From positions 1-64,000 of the forward strand of contig NZ_JAMFLG010000013.1 of assembly GCF_023502205.1 (NCBI RefSeq): DNA of 64,000 nt, given 5' to 3'. The stretch comes from Aquiflexum sp. TKW24L. GTDB lineage: Bacteria > Bacteroidota > Bacteroidia > Cytophagales > Cyclobacteriaceae. The translations under genes were made by a program, and so were the position numbers. This document shows positions 7,367 through 17,309 of the stretch, in pieces (positions within the stretch are counted from its first letter, which is position 1; every line of letters starts with the position of its first letter). The notes beneath the pieces were generated by a model. It had not been told where the DNA came from, did not search any database, and was given only the letters and a program-made list of their open reading frames with translations.

Positions 7367-8371
7367 ATGATTACTACTGACCTTTGTATCATCGGAGCCG
7401 GACCTGTAGGGTTATTCGCAGTCTTTGAAGCAGGACTTCTTAAGATGCGATGCCATCTGATTGATTATCTTCCCCAAGTTGGGGGGCAGCTTTCAGAGAT
7501 TTATCCTCAAAAGCCCATCTATGACATACCTGGATATCCTGAAATCAAGGCACAGGACTTGGTAGATAACCTGATGGAACAAATCAAACCTTTCAAGCCA
7601 ACCTTTACTTTGGGAGAAAGAGTGGACCATTTGGCAAAGCAAGCCGATGGGTCATTCATTCTAACGACCAATGACAAAACCCAAGTTCACGCTCAGGTGA
7701 TCATCATTGCCGGAGGATTGGGAGTATTTGAACCGAGAAAACCTGTATTGGAGAATTTAGAAAAATTTGAAGGTAAAGGAGTGACATACATGGTCAAAAA
7801 TCCGGAGCATTTCAGAGACAAAAAAGTAATGCTCGCCGGAGGTGGTGATTCCGCTTTGGATTGGGCGATTTACCTTTCCAATGTGGCCGAAAGAGTCACT
7901 TTGGTTCATAGGAACGAAACTTTTAGAGGAGCGCCAGATTCTGCTGCCAAAGTTTATGACCTTGCCAACAAAGGAAAAATTGATTTGATTCTTTCTGCTA
8001 ACCTAAAAGAACTTGGCGGCAATGGAACTCTCAAGACAGTTGTTTTGGAAGGAAAAAGCAAAGAAGAAATCACAGTTGATACTGATTATTTGATCCCATT
8101 ATTTGGCTTGAGCCCAAAACTTGGACCTATCGCCGATTGGGGATTGAACATAGACAAAAATGCCATCGAAGTCGATACGCGTGATTATTCTACCGGAGTA
8201 GAAAGAATCTATGCCATTGGAGATATCAACACTTACCCGGGCAAACTCAAACTTATTCTTTGTGGATTCCATGAAGCGGCGATCATGATGCATTCTGCAT
8301 TTAAATTTGTCTATCCTGACCAAAAATTGAGCTTTAAATACACCACTGTCAACGGTGTTAACTCATTTTAA
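7367..8371 (+). CDS. Ferredoxin-NADP reductase, thioredoxin-reductase-like type
   Basis: A 334-aa two-dinucleotide-binding flavoprotein. FAD motif CIIGAGPVG at residues 7-15; NAD(P)H motif MLAGGGDSALDWA at about 155-167; C-terminal YAIGDINTYPGK is the second FAD contact. The CxxC redox pair of true thioredoxin reductase is absent, which points to the TrxR-like ferredoxin/flavodoxin-NADP+ reductase family (YumC type). The product would pass electrons between NADPH and a small iron-sulfur protein. A [2Fe-2S] ferredoxin gene starts 15 bp downstream, so the pair probably forms one electron-transfer unit. The physiological acceptor is unknown. Confidence 0.88.
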   Translation: MITTDLCIIGAGPVGLFAVFEAGLLKMRCHLIDYLPQVGGQLSEIYPQKPIYDIPGYPEIKAQDLVDNLMEQIKPFKPTFTLGERVDHLAKQADGSFILTTNDKTQVHAQVIIIAGGLGVFEPRKPVLENLEKFEGKGVTYMVKNPEHFRDKKVMLAGGGDSALDWAIYLSNVAERVTLVHRNETFRGAPDSAAKVYDLANKGKIDLILSANLKELGGNGTLKTVVLEGKSKEEITVDTDYLIPLFGLSPKLGPIADWGLNIDKNAIEVDTRDYSTGVERIYAIGDINTYPGKLKLILCGFHEAAIMMHSAFKFVYPDQKLSFKYTTVNGVNSF

Positions 8372-8386
8372 TCTTACTTTTGGAAC

Positions 8387-8707
8387 ATGGTTACATTTAC
8401 TGTAGAAGATCACGACGGCAACCGTCAACCTGTGGAAGCTCCCATTGATATGGGGTTGAACTTAATGGAAATATTAAAAGCCTGTGAATATCCTGTCTTG
8501 GCCACTTGTGGTGGCATGGCACTTTGTGCTACCTGCCATGTAGAGATTTTGGAAGGGAAGGATGAACTTGGTCATGCTTCGGATGCGGAGCTTGACCAAT
8601 TAGAAAATCTTCCCGAATACTATCCAACCAGCAGACTTGCGTGTCAGGTCAGGATAAGCCCCATGCTTGAAGGAGCTGTAGTCAAGTTAAGAGGAGAAGA
8701 CAATTGA
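8387..8707 (+). CDS. [2Fe-2S] ferredoxin, adrenodoxin type
   Basis: A 106-aa soluble ferredoxin. The four cluster cysteines are at about residues 41, 47, 50 and 86 (CGGMALCATC, then LACQ), the CX5CX2C...C spacing of adrenodoxin/putidaredoxin-type proteins. The acidic middle (ILEGKDELGHASDAELDQLE) is the typical partner-docking helix. It lies 15 bp behind the reductase gene and ends in an intrinsic terminator, so it is the last gene of a MarR-controlled transcript. It may serve a monooxygenase or Fe-S/heme pathway; none is encoded nearby. Confidence 0.93.
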   Translation: MVTFTVEDHDGNRQPVEAPIDMGLNLMEILKACEYPVLATCGGMALCATCHVEILEGKDELGHASDAELDQLENLPEYYPTSRLACQVRISPMLEGAVVKLRGEDN

Positions 8708-8710
8708 TTA

Positions 8711-8742
8711 AAAACCCCGGCCAAAAACGGGGTTTTATTTTT
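8711..8742 (+). terminator. Intrinsic terminator after ferredoxin
   Basis: 9-bp stem AAAACCCCG/CGGGGTTTT (8711-8719 with 8728-8736), then a T-rich tail. It overlaps the stop of the convergent antiporter gene and could work in both directions. Confidence 0.85.
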
Positions 8743-10915
8743 TCCTGAAAATTTTAGAAACAGTATTTGAGAAGCCCTCAAAATCCTGAATCCCGGAAAG
8801 TAACGGATTGATAATGGAAGTTCCGATATAATTGTGCCGTCCACCTTCTTCGAGGTCAAACTGCATGGGATAAATCAGGATGTAATTGTTCTTATTGAAA
8901 TATTTGTTCAAAAATTTAGGGATCTTATTCATCACAGGATCAAACGACACGCCACTTTTTCTGCTCAACACCACCATCAGTGCATCATTTTCCTTCAAAT
9001 CTCTTGAGATAATCAAAAAATCTTCCCAATCTGAAAATTCAACAAACCCAGTTTCGATGCTGTATTTTTTCTGTACTTCTGCAATGTATTTAAGCGTTTC
9101 TTTGGCGCCGTAAAACACCAACTTACAGCCGGTATTTCTTCCTATATTCCAGACTCTCAATAGCCAGAAAACAAATCCCATTTCCTTTTCAGCATTTTCA
9201 GGTACTACTATAATGTACCTGCTTACAGTATTTAGCGGTTGATGACTTTGGTAAATAAAAGCCGTGATGTTGCTTTTGCTCAAAATCCCTTCTGTAAGTT
9301 TTCCTAAAAATGAATCCGAGATTCCATGTTGTTTGTGAAGCCCCAAAATAATGTCTGTGACTTTGTTTTCTTTAACCACATTGGTGATTCCGTTGACCAG
9401 ATTAGAATCATACCTGATCAATTCGGTCAAATTGTTATCAGTAGCGGCTGCACTGATGCTTGCTTTTTCCAAAAGCTTTTTGGCAAATTTCTCTTTGCTT
9501 TCGTCTGAGGAATCAGAAGGAACAATATTTAAAGCATAGAGGGAGTTCTTTGAAGCTTTGGATTTGATGGTCACGCCAAGGTGAATCAGCTCCTCGATAT
9601 TTTCAGGATAATTGACGGGGATCAAAATCCTTTCTTCAACTTCTTTCTCACTGTCAGCCTCACTTTCAGTTGCATCATCTTCCAATGCAAGTTGGGCTGC
9701 ACCTTTTTGTGCCACAAGAGATGCTATGGTACAAGTCACCAAAATCATCAAAATTGTCCCGTTCAAAATACTGTCGCCCAGCAACCTGATAGGTTCACCT
9801 GTTTCCGTTTCTCCTACAATAACTTTGTAACCTACCAAAACCGCAGCCAATGTCGCGGCTGCTTGGGCATTGCTCAATCCAAAAATAACATCTCTCTGAG
9901 CCCGTGAAAAATTGAATGTTTTTTGAGTGAAATAAGCTGCTAAAAACTTGGACAGGGTTGCGATAACAGTCATCACTATGGCAACAAATATGGTTTCTTT
10001 GTCCATGTAAAAAACCCTAAAATTTATTAACATTCCGACACCAATAAGGAAAAATGGGATAAATAAAGCATTGCCTACAAACTCGATCCGATTCATCAAT
10101 GGTGAGGTATGGGGAACAAGCCTGTTCAAGGCCAATCCCACAAGAAATGCTCCGATGATGGCTTCAATACCTGCAGCTTCAGCCAAAAAAGCTCCAAGGA
10201 AAACCAAGGCCAAAACAAAAATATACTGGGAAATATTGTCATCATTCCTCTTGAAAAACCACCTTCCAAGTATTGGAAACAGGAAAATGATAATCCCTGC
10301 AAAAACCAGAATTGATACACCCAGTTTCAACCAAAAGCCTCCGGTCACTTCACCCGTGGACATTCCTACGACAACGGCTAGGACCAATAAAGCAAGCGTA
10401 TCAGTGATCAAAGTCCCTCCCACAGCGACGCTCACTGCTTTGTTTTTGATCACGCCCATCTTACTGATGATCGGATAGGCGATCAGGGTATGGGAAGCAA
10501 ACATACTTGCCAAAAGAACGGAAGTCGGAATACTGAAATTAAGCACATAAATCCCCGCCAAGGTTCCTAATGCCATGGGAATCAAAAAGGTATACATACC
10601 AAACACCATGCTTTTGCTACTATTTTTCTTAAAGTCACCAAGATCAATTTCAAGTCCGGCCAAAAACATGATATACAGCAATCCTACAGTCCCAAATAGA
10701 ACAACACTGCTATCCCGCTCCAAAAGGTTTATCCCATTTGGCCCGATAGCCGCACCTGCCAAGATCAAACCTATCAGTTGGGGTATTTTTATTTTATTCA
10801 ATAAAATAGGAGCAAATAAAATGATAAAAAGGATGCTCGAAAAAATCAAGACTGGGTTTTCCCAGGGAAGTTTAAAGCTCAAGTCTGCACAAAAAACCAT
10901 AGTATCGAATTTCAA
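8735..10915 (-). CDS. CPA2-family cation:proton antiporter with C-terminal stress-type domain
   Basis: A 726-aa inner-membrane protein. About 12 hydrophobic helices fill residues 20-400, with GLILAGAAIGPNGINLL and EAAGIEAIIGAFLVGLALNRL typical of the KefB/NhaS/GerN-like monovalent cation:proton antiporter-2 fold. The charged C-terminal 300 residues (from about 420, EEVEERILIPVNYPENIEELIHLG) resemble a tandem universal-stress-protein-like cytosolic domain. There is no TrkA-N (RCK) GxGxxG motif, so it is not a classical Kef channel. It probably exchanges Na+ or K+ for H+ in pH or salt homeostasis. It stands alone between the ferredoxin gene (convergent) and mutB. Confidence 0.88.
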   Translation of the reverse strand: MKFDTMVFCADLSFKLPWENPVLIFSSILFIILFAPILLNKIKIPQLIGLILAGAAIGPNGINLLERDSSVVLFGTVGLLYIMFLAGLEIDLGDFKKNSSKSMVFGMYTFLIPMALGTLAGIYVLNFSIPTSVLLASMFASHTLIAYPIISKMGVIKNKAVSVAVGGTLITDTLALLVLAVVVGMSTGEVTGGFWLKLGVSILVFAGIIIFLFPILGRWFFKRNDDNISQYIFVLALVFLGAFLAEAAGIEAIIGAFLVGLALNRLVPHTSPLMNRIEFVGNALFIPFFLIGVGMLINFRVFYMDKETIFVAIVMTVIATLSKFLAAYFTQKTFNFSRAQRDVIFGLSNAQAAATLAAVLVGYKVIVGETETGEPIRLLGDSILNGTILMILVTCTIASLVAQKGAAQLALEDDATESEADSEKEVEERILIPVNYPENIEELIHLGVTIKSKASKNSLYALNIVPSDSSDESKEKFAKKLLEKASISAAATDNNLTELIRYDSNLVNGITNVVKENKVTDIILGLHKQHGISDSFLGKLTEGILSKSNITAFIYQSHQPLNTVSRYIIVVPENAEKEMGFVFWLLRVWNIGRNTGCKLVFYGAKETLKYIAEVQKKYSIETGFVEFSDWEDFLIISRDLKENDALMVVLSRKSGVSFDPVMNKIPKFLNKYFNKNNYILIYPMQFDLEEGGRHNYIGTSIINPLLSGIQDFEGFSNTVSKIFRKK

Positions 10916-11049
10916 ATAAACTCCAAATTACGATAAAATATCCCAATAAAATCCTTTGCAAAATCTGCTTTCAAAAAAATATAGACTGATTATTATTCAG
11001 GTTATATTTATTTTGAGGATGAATTTATGACTCCAAAAGTGTAGGGTAT

Positions 11050-13173
11050 TTACGCTTCCATAAGCTTCTTTAATATTTCAATTGCTGCCTTGGACAACAC
11101 TGTCCCAGGTCCAAAAACTGCAGCAACTCCGGCGTTTTCCAAAAATTCATAATCATTTGGAGGAATGACCCCGCCTGCAATGACCATGATATCTCCCCTA
11201 CCCAATCTTTTTAATTCATTAATTAATGCCGGGACCAAAGTCTTATGTCCCGCCGCCAAGGATGAAGCACCCACAATATGGACATCATTTTCTGCGGCCT
11301 GCATGGCGACTTCTTCAGGTGTCTGAAACAACGGCCCGATATCCACATCAAAACCCAAATCTGCAAATCCTGTAGCAATGATTTTGGCTCCTCTGTCATG
11401 TCCGTCCTGCCCCATTTTCGCCACCATGATTCTAGGCCTCCGTCCTTCCATTTCCGCAAATTTATCAGCCAATTCCTTTGCTTCTTTGAAGCTTGAATCA
11501 TCCTTTGCTTCTGCCGAATAAACTCCAGAGATGGATTTTACCGTGGCTTTATGTCGGCCAAATTCCTTTTCCATAGCATCTGATATTTCTCCTAAAGTAG
11601 CTCTTTTTCTTGCTGCCTCCACAGCCATAGCCAGCAAGTTGCCTTCTCCGGTTTTGGCACATTGAGTGATAGCAGCTAACGTAATTTCGACCTCTTCACT
11701 ATTCCGCTCTTTTTTCAATTTATTCAATCTTTCGATTTGAGAAAGTCTGACGGCATCGTTATCAACCTCCCTTATGTCAAAATCCGCAATGTCCTCATTT
11801 TGGTACCTGTTGACACCCACGATCACATCTTTGCCGCTGTCAATCCTCGCCTGCTTTCGGGCAGCTGCTTCTTCGATTCTCATTTTAGGAATCCCAGCCT
11901 CGATTGCCTTGGCCATTCCTCCGAGTTGCTCCACTTCCATGATCAGGCCCCAAGCCTTTTCAACCAATTGGTCTGTCAGATATTCAACATAATGGGACCC
12001 TCCCCAAGGATCGACTACTTTGGTGATTCCTGTTTCTTCCTGAAGGTAGAGTTGGGTGTTCCTTGCAATCCTTGCCGAAAAATCCGTAGGCAATGCAATC
12101 GCTTCATCAAATGAATTGGTATGCAAAGATTGGGTATGACCGAGTACGGCTGCCAATGCCTCGACCGTTGTCCTTGTTACATTATTGAAAACATCCTGCG
12201 CAGTGAGCGACCAACCTGATGTCTGACAATGGGTCCTCAAGGCAAGTGATTTGGGATCTTTGGGATTAAATAGATTGACGATTTTTGACCAAAGCAATCG
12301 TGCAGCCCGCATTTTGGCTATTTCCATGAAATGGTTCATCCCAATTGCCCAGAAAAAAGACAAACGTGGCGCAAAGTCATCGATATCAAGACCGGTAGCG
12401 ACTCCTGTTCTCAGGTATTCCCATCCATCTGCCAAAGTATAAGCCAACTCCAACTCCGCCGTAGCGCCTGCTTCCTGCATGTGGTAGCCTGAGATCGAGA
12501 TGGAATTGAACTTCGGCATGTGCTTGGAAGTATATTCAAAAATATCGGCAATGATCCGCATCGATGGCAATGGAGGATAGATATAAGTATTCCTCACCAT
12601 AAATTCCTTCAGGATATCATTTTGAATGGTACCGCTGAGTTGCTCTGGACTGACACCCTGTTCTTCCGCTGCGATGATATAGAATGCAAGAATGGGAATT
12701 ACTGCGCCATTCATGGTCATAGACACGGACATTTCATCCAATGGAATCCCGTCAAAAAGTATCTTCATATCCAAAACAGAATCAATGGCAACACCGGCTT
12801 TGCCAACATCACCAACAACTCTTGGATGATCCGAATCATAACCCCTGTGAGTAGCCAAGTCAAAGGCAACGGAAAGTCCCTTTTGGCCTCCGGCAAGATT
12901 ACGGCGGTAGAAGGCATTTGACTCCTCTGCTGTAGAAAATCCGGCATACTGACGGATAGTCCAAGGACGCAGGACATACATCGTGCTGTAAGGTCCCCGT
13001 AAAAAAGGCGGCAAACCGGCTACATAATCAGTGTGATGGAGCTCGTCAATTTCCGTTTTGTTGAAGACACTTGGCACACTGATTTTCTCGGCAGTTTCCC
13101 AAACAGATCCGGAAGACAAGGGATTGGGATTTTCAGTAGGCTCAAAATTCAATTTACTGATGTCAGGTCTCAT
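11050..13173 (-). CDS. mutB: Methylmalonyl-CoA mutase, large (catalytic) subunit
   Basis: 707 aa. The adenosylcobalamin-dependent enzyme interconverts succinyl-CoA and (R)-methylmalonyl-CoA in propionate metabolism. The N-terminal barrel carries [21 protein letters not shown] and [13 protein letters not shown]. The C-terminal B12-binding domain shows MGQDGHDRG (cobalt-ligating His at about 592), followed by GASSLAAGH and [10 protein letters not shown]. Length is normal for the large subunit. Its ATG overlaps the stop of mutA by 4 nt, so the two subunits are translationally coupled. The chaperone GTPase gene meaB lies 4 kb away on the same strand. Confidence 0.97.
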   Translation of the reverse strand: MRPDISKLNFEPTENPNPLSSGSVWETAEKISVPSVFNKTEIDELHHTDYVAGLPPFLRGPYSTMYVLRPWTIRQYAGFSTAEESNAFYRRNLAGGQKGLSVAFDLATHRGYDSDHPRVVGDVGKAGVAIDSVLDMKILFDGIPLDEMSVSMTMNGAVIPILAFYIIAAEEQGVSPEQLSGTIQNDILKEFMVRNTYIYPPLPSMRIIADIFEYTSKHMPKFNSISISGYHMQEAGATAELELAYTLADGWEYLRTGVATGLDIDDFAPRLSFFWAIGMNHFMEIAKMRAARLLWSKIVNLFNPKDPKSLALRTHCQTSGWSLTAQDVFNNVTRTTVEALAAVLGHTQSLHTNSFDEAIALPTDFSARIARNTQLYLQEETGITKVVDPWGGSHYVEYLTDQLVEKAWGLIMEVEQLGGMAKAIEAGIPKMRIEEAAARKQARIDSGKDVIVGVNRYQNEDIADFDIREVDNDAVRLSQIERLNKLKKERNSEEVEITLAAITQCAKTGEGNLLAMAVEAARKRATLGEISDAMEKEFGRHKATVKSISGVYSAEAKDDSSFKEAKELADKFAEMEGRRPRIMVAKMGQDGHDRGAKIIATGFADLGFDVDIGPLFQTPEEVAMQAAENDVHIVGASSLAAGHKTLVPALINELKRLGRGDIMVIAGGVIPPNDYEFLENAGVAAVFGPGTVLSKAAIEILKKLMEA

Positions 13174-14591
13174 GGATTCTGGCTTTTTTGGTTTTCGACT
13201 GACATACTATCTCTAAATGGCAAAAGCTGCCAACTTTCTTCCATTGGAAATTCACCTGAATTGAAAATACTTTTCTTTTGACTTAGATATTTATTGACTC
13301 CTATTTTGGTTCTTTTCTTCTCTAAGATTTCTTCCATTTTCCGATTTCGGGAAGCCTTAACAGAATTTTGGATAAACTCTGACTCAAAACAAGACCACCA
13401 ACCACCATTGTTTTCAATGCTCTCCATGAAGGTTTTTACTTTCTGCAAAATCTCCACAATCAGATTTTCTACATAATAAGTACCTGCCACAGGATCCAAG
13501 ATCTTATCCAAATAGCTTTCTTCCTTCAGAATATTAGATACATTCCTAGCCATTCTATTAGCTAGCGATGTTGAATTTCCACTTGCGATGTCATGTGGAA
13601 GAACATACATGGCATTTGCGCCGCCAAGAATAGCAGCCATCGCCTCTGTGGTATTTCTGACCATATTGGTTTCTATATCCAATTTTGTTTTAGTCCAAAG
13701 ACTGGTCTGTGCAAATATGAATAAGTCCTCGGCTGGAATATCGATTTGATAAAGCTTTATGATTTTATGCATCATTATTCTTGCAGCTTTTACTTTGGCA
13801 ATTTCAAGAAAAAAATCACCACCCACACATGTTCTTAACATCGACTTTTGGATGATTTCCTGAGGATAAAACCCTTGATCAACCATGACTTCTATCAAAT
13901 CAATCCATGAGCTAAAGGCATATCCCAACTCCTGAACAAGGCTCGCTCCCGAATCATGGTAGGTAGCTGCACCAATAGAAAATACCCTGAATCTTGGAAG
14001 GTCTTCCCCCAATTGCATCAGTGCTATGGCAGTCTCAGTAATGGTTTCCTTTCCTATTCCTTGGGTCAAAACTGATCCAAAACCTTCCCACAAAAGTCCT
14101 CCTCGAATTGAATTTGTTTCCCAGTTATTATCATTGATCCATTTGACAAACATTTGAAGTACCTTGACCGGATCACCTTTTGAGGACAAAAAAATCTCAA
14201 TATATTTTGGATTGACTTCCTTTAATAAAACTTCCAAATTTTCATCCCCTGTTAACTGAAGCATCAAAGCATCGGCACCATTGAGCAAGGCATCCAGTAT
14301 TTCAGCATTGGTTGTTTTTTCATCAGGTCCTTCAAAAGCGGAAACATTGGACCATATTCTCGGAGGAAGTCCCAGGATGGAGGATGCTTGATGGACACGG
14401 TTATGGTAGTAGTCCAGTACATCCAATCCCTGCCCATCTTGTTTGGTATAAATGGGTTCAATTTTTATCCCATCCTCCGTGAGAGATGTCAGGGTTTTTT
14501 CATAATCCTTTCCTTTGAGGTCACGGATGATGTGAACCATCCAGTCCTCCTTTGAATGTTTAGGAAAGTCTTCAAACAGATTAATTTTCAT
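13170..14591 (-). CDS. mutA: Methylmalonyl-CoA mutase, small subunit
   Basis: 473 aa from the ATG at 14591 ([17 protein letters not shown]). The reading frame stays open 101 codons further upstream, but that extension is AT-rich, hydrophobic and unlike the family, so it is rejected. The sequence follows the mutase barrel ([51 protein letters not shown]) but ends without the DxHxxG cobalamin-binding domain, as expected for the non-catalytic subunit that pairs with MutB. It overlaps mutB by 4 nt. The 473-aa length is shorter than the roughly 620-aa small subunits of some lineages, consistent with loss of the vestigial C-terminal domain. Confidence 0.92.
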   Translation of the reverse strand: MKINLFEDFPKHSKEDWMVHIIRDLKGKDYEKTLTSLTEDGIKIEPIYTKQDGQGLDVLDYYHNRVHQASSILGLPPRIWSNVSAFEGPDEKTTNAEILDALLNGADALMLQLTGDENLEVLLKEVNPKYIEIFLSSKGDPVKVLQMFVKWINDNNWETNSIRGGLLWEGFGSVLTQGIGKETITETAIALMQLGEDLPRFRVFSIGAATYHDSGASLVQELGYAFSSWIDLIEVMVDQGFYPQEIIQKSMLRTCVGGDFFLEIAKVKAARIMMHKIIKLYQIDIPAEDLFIFAQTSLWTKTKLDIETNMVRNTTEAMAAILGGANAMYVLPHDIASGNSTSLANRMARNVSNILKEESYLDKILDPVAGTYYVENLIVEILQKVKTFMESIENNGGWWSCFESEFIQNSVKASRNRKMEEILEKKRTKIGVNKYLSQKKSIFNSGEFPMEESWQLLPFRDSMSVENQKSQNP

Positions 14592-15061
14592 ATTTGGGTT
14601 TACGGGATTAAAAAGAAATACAGCACTCATTTTGGCAATTCTAATCTGAGTTGCAAAAAGGTGCGATTCTTTAGCAAGGTAAAAATAGGGTTTAGAACTT
14701 TCAAAACCCATTATTTGATTGCAATTCAAAAATGAAAATTGAATGTTCGATTTTAAGGAAAAGGAATGAGTCAAAGCTTGGGATCCGGCAAGGAAATTAA
14801 AAATATTAAGAATTATTATGCAAATTCCATTTCCAAAAACCAACCCGTAAACCTGCCTCATGAGCGCTGCAGGATGATTGTATTTTTTCAACACGGAAGG
14901 TCAAAAAACAAAAAATCTGAAAGGATAAAAGGTTTGCTTTTTTATTGAAAAGTCAAGGGCCTTTCGATTTTTTATTTAAATAATTTTTCCGCAATTTTGA
15001 GGCCCCTCAAAAAAAGGCAAGGTTATCTCAATATTACCATCCATTGTACACAAAAATATAA
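14592..15061. other. Divergent mutA-dnaA intergenic region
   Basis: 470 bp between two divergent genes. No cobalamin-riboswitch core was found on the mutA side, no exact TAnnTTTG box on either strand, and no cluster of DnaA boxes; a single TTGTACACA at about 15045 resembles one. A near-perfect palindrome TTTTGAGG-CC-CCTCAAAA sits at 14995-15012, 50 bp before dnaA, and may be an operator or a short leader hairpin. Confidence 0.5.
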
Positions 15062-16483
15062 ATGAGTTCAGAGGCAAATGCAGTATGGAATGAATGCCTG
15101 CGTGTGATAGAACAACACGTTAATGAACAGAGTTTTTCTACCTGGTTTAAGCCTATCAATCCCGTTCGTTTGGAAGGTGGAACATTGACTATTCAGGTTC
15201 CAAGCCAGTTTTTTTACGAATGGTTAGAAGATAATTACGTCAATGTCTTGAAGCTTGCCATCAAAGCTACCTTAGGCAATAATGGCAGATTGGAATATGC
15301 GGTAGTGGTCGATAGAGGTAACTCCCAAAACCAACCTTATATGGTCAATTTCCCTCAGGGAAATTCCAATACACCTCAGAAAAAAACCCCATTACCGACC
15401 GAACACAGGAGCCCTTTTGACATGCAATCACTCAACAGTGATACGCTCCTGCAATCCAACCTTAATCAGAATTATACTTTCAATACCTACATAGAAGGCG
15501 ATTGCAACAGATTGGCGAGATCTGCAGGGTTTGCGGTGGCAACCAAGCCTGGTATCACTTCATTCAATCCACTCATGGTTTATGGTGGAGTTGGATTAGG
15601 CAAAACCCACCTTGTGCAGGCCATAGGAAACGAAATCAAAAACGGACCTGAAGATAAATTTGTGCTGTATGTTTCTTCCGAAAAGTTTGTGAATCAATTT
15701 ATGGATTCCATCAAAGACGGAAACGTAAAAAGCTTCACCAATTTTTACATGCAGGTGGACGTATTGATCATCGACGATATCCAGTTTTTGGCTGGGAAAG
15801 ACAGGACCCAGGAGATGTTTTTCCATATTTTCAACCACCTTCATCAAAACAAAAAGCAGATCATCATGACTTCCGATTGTCCTCCAAAGGATTTGAAGGG
15901 TTTGGAAGAAAGACTGCTTTCAAGATTCAAATGGGGTTTGACTGCGGATCTGCAGATGCCGGATTTTGAGACGAGGGTAGCGATCATCAAGAGGAAAATG
16001 CAGTCTGAAGGAATTTATATTCCCGATGATGTGATCGAATATTTGGCCTATACAGTGGATACCAATGTGAGAGAACTCGAAGGGGTGATGATTTCACTTT
16101 TGGCTCATGCTTCATTGAACCGTGTCGAAATCGACCTTGCTTTGGCCAAGGCGATCATGAAAAATATTGTCAAGGACATTGAAACTGAAGTTGGAATAGA
16201 CTTTATCCAAAAGACTGTTTCTGATTATTTCGACATCAAGATTGATGACCTTAAAGCTAAAACCCGTAAAAAGGAAATTGTGACTGCCCGTCAGGTAGCC
16301 ATGTATTTTGCAAAGGAATTTACCAACCATTCTTTGAAATCAATCGGGTATCATTTTGGTGGCCGTGACCACAGCACGGTCATCCATGCTGTTCAGACGG
16401 TGAACGACTTCATGGAAACAGATTCCGCTTTTAGAAATTCGGTGAATGACCTGAAGAAAAAATTCAAAATGAGGTCTTATTGA
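15062..16483 (+). CDS. dnaA: Chromosomal replication initiator DnaA
   Basis: 473 aa with all four domains. An N-terminal helicase-loading domain (WNECLRVIEQHVNEQSFSTWFKPI) is followed by a variable linker of about 50 residues (90-140). The AAA+ domain has Walker A GGVGLGKTH (about 175-182) and Walker B VLIIDDIQF. The C-terminal DNA-binding domain carries the DnaA signature GGRDHSTVIHA (about residue 449). It binds ATP and melts oriC. Neither dnaN nor gyrB follows, and no DnaA-box cluster is visible next to it, so the origin is probably elsewhere, as is common in Bacteroidota. Confidence 0.98.
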   Translation: MSSEANAVWNECLRVIEQHVNEQSFSTWFKPINPVRLEGGTLTIQVPSQFFYEWLEDNYVNVLKLAIKATLGNNGRLEYAVVVDRGNSQNQPYMVNFPQGNSNTPQKKTPLPTEHRSPFDMQSLNSDTLLQSNLNQNYTFNTYIEGDCNRLARSAGFAVATKPGITSFNPLMVYGGVGLGKTHLVQAIGNEIKNGPEDKFVLYVSSEKFVNQFMDSIKDGNVKSFTNFYMQVDVLIIDDIQFLAGKDRTQEMFFHIFNHLHQNKKQIIMTSDCPPKDLKGLEERLLSRFKWGLTADLQMPDFETRVAIIKRKMQSEGIYIPDDVIEYLAYTVDTNVRELEGVMISLLAHASLNRVEIDLALAKAIMKNIVKDIETEVGIDFIQKTVSDYFDIKIDDLKAKTRKKEIVTARQVAMYFAKEFTNHSLKSIGYHFGGRDHSTVIHAVQTVNDFMETDSAFRNSVNDLKKKFKMRSY

Positions 16484-16533
16484 TTTTCATTTTTTAGTAA
16501 ATGGATTGGACATAGATTTTCCCCCTCTGAAAG

Positions 16534-17295
16534 TCAAGGAATAAGAATCAAGCCCTTTATCTCTTGTTTGGTAAATCTCAATTCCGTTGGTCCCATTACA
16601 TAAGGGCCGATTTCGTAAGGATTGTAAAACAGGACAAAATCTTCACCTTCAAATCCCATCGCTGCAGGCAGAAAAAAATCCTTGTCATTCTCCAAAAAAA
16701 ACGAGCCATCTTCTGCCAAGGATACACTTTGGGGAACCCCATGGTAGTCTCTGAATTTGGACTCTGCCAATGTCAGCAAGGCATTTTTATCCAAGACCAA
16801 ATCCTCGTTCTTCAATGGTGCATTTTTACCCAGATCAAAGTTCAGATAAAGGCGGTAACTATTAGGATGTGCCCCTCCTGTAAATGAATAGGAATCGAAG
16901 ACGATGCTGATCAATTTATCCCCAAGAAATGTGACCTTGGAATCTATCATGATTTCCCATTCCTGCGGTGAATCAAAATCTTCTCTAAATGCAACATAGG
17001 AATCAAGGAATGTGGTAACCGCCGAATCCAAGGGAACTATTTCCTGATTTTCACCAATATTCAAAAACATCACCAACTGTTGCTCCATATGGGCGTTGAG
17101 GAAATCGGCTGATTCGGATGGTCCAGGAAAGAACGGATAGGATAAACTGACTTTGGCGCAATCTTGCCCTGCACAGTCTACTTTTTCAAACGTCTTTTGC
17201 TGAAAATCCAAAACATTGGATTCCGCTGTCCTGGATTGGCAGGAATAGAATAGCAGGGCAATAAAAATTAAATTAGCTGGTCTTCCATTTTTCAC
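16534..17295 (-). CDS. DUF3298/DUF4163-type lipoprotein
   Basis: 253 aa. A short signal sequence ends in a lipobox-like LFYSCQS, so it is probably a periplasm-facing lipoprotein. The body matches the DUF3298 pattern seen in RsiV-like proteins: VSLSYPFFPG near the start, SYSFTGGAHPNSYRLYLNFDL in the middle and EDFVLFYNPYEIGPYVMGPTE near the end. RsiV proteins bind lysozyme and restrain a sigma factor, but no sigma factor is encoded nearby, so that role is not claimed. It follows meaB by only 14 bp and is probably co-transcribed with it. Confidence 0.8.
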   Translation of the reverse strand: MKNGRPANLIFIALLFYSCQSRTAESNVLDFQQKTFEKVDCAGQDCAKVSLSYPFFPGPSESADFLNAHMEQQLVMFLNIGENQEIVPLDSAVTTFLDSYVAFREDFDSPQEWEIMIDSKVTFLGDKLISIVFDSYSFTGGAHPNSYRLYLNFDLGKNAPLKNEDLVLDKNALLTLAESKFRDYHGVPQSVSLAEDGSFFLENDKDFFLPAAMGFEGEDFVLFYNPYEIGPYVMGPTELRFTKQEIKGLILIP

Positions 17296-17309
17296 CTGTG
17301 CGATAGATT

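Noticed and set aside
10916-11049. Regulatory elements between the antiporter and mutB genes
   Set aside because: Inspected on both strands; no exact promoter box, hairpin terminator or repeat was found.
14592-14894. Upstream extension of mutA by 101 codons
   Set aside because: The added sequence is hydrophobic and AT-rich with no mutase similarity; the ATG at 14591 begins a typical family N-terminus.
14592-15061. oriC beside dnaA or a cobalamin riboswitch before mutA
   Set aside because: Only one weak DnaA-box-like 9-mer and no B12-box core were found.
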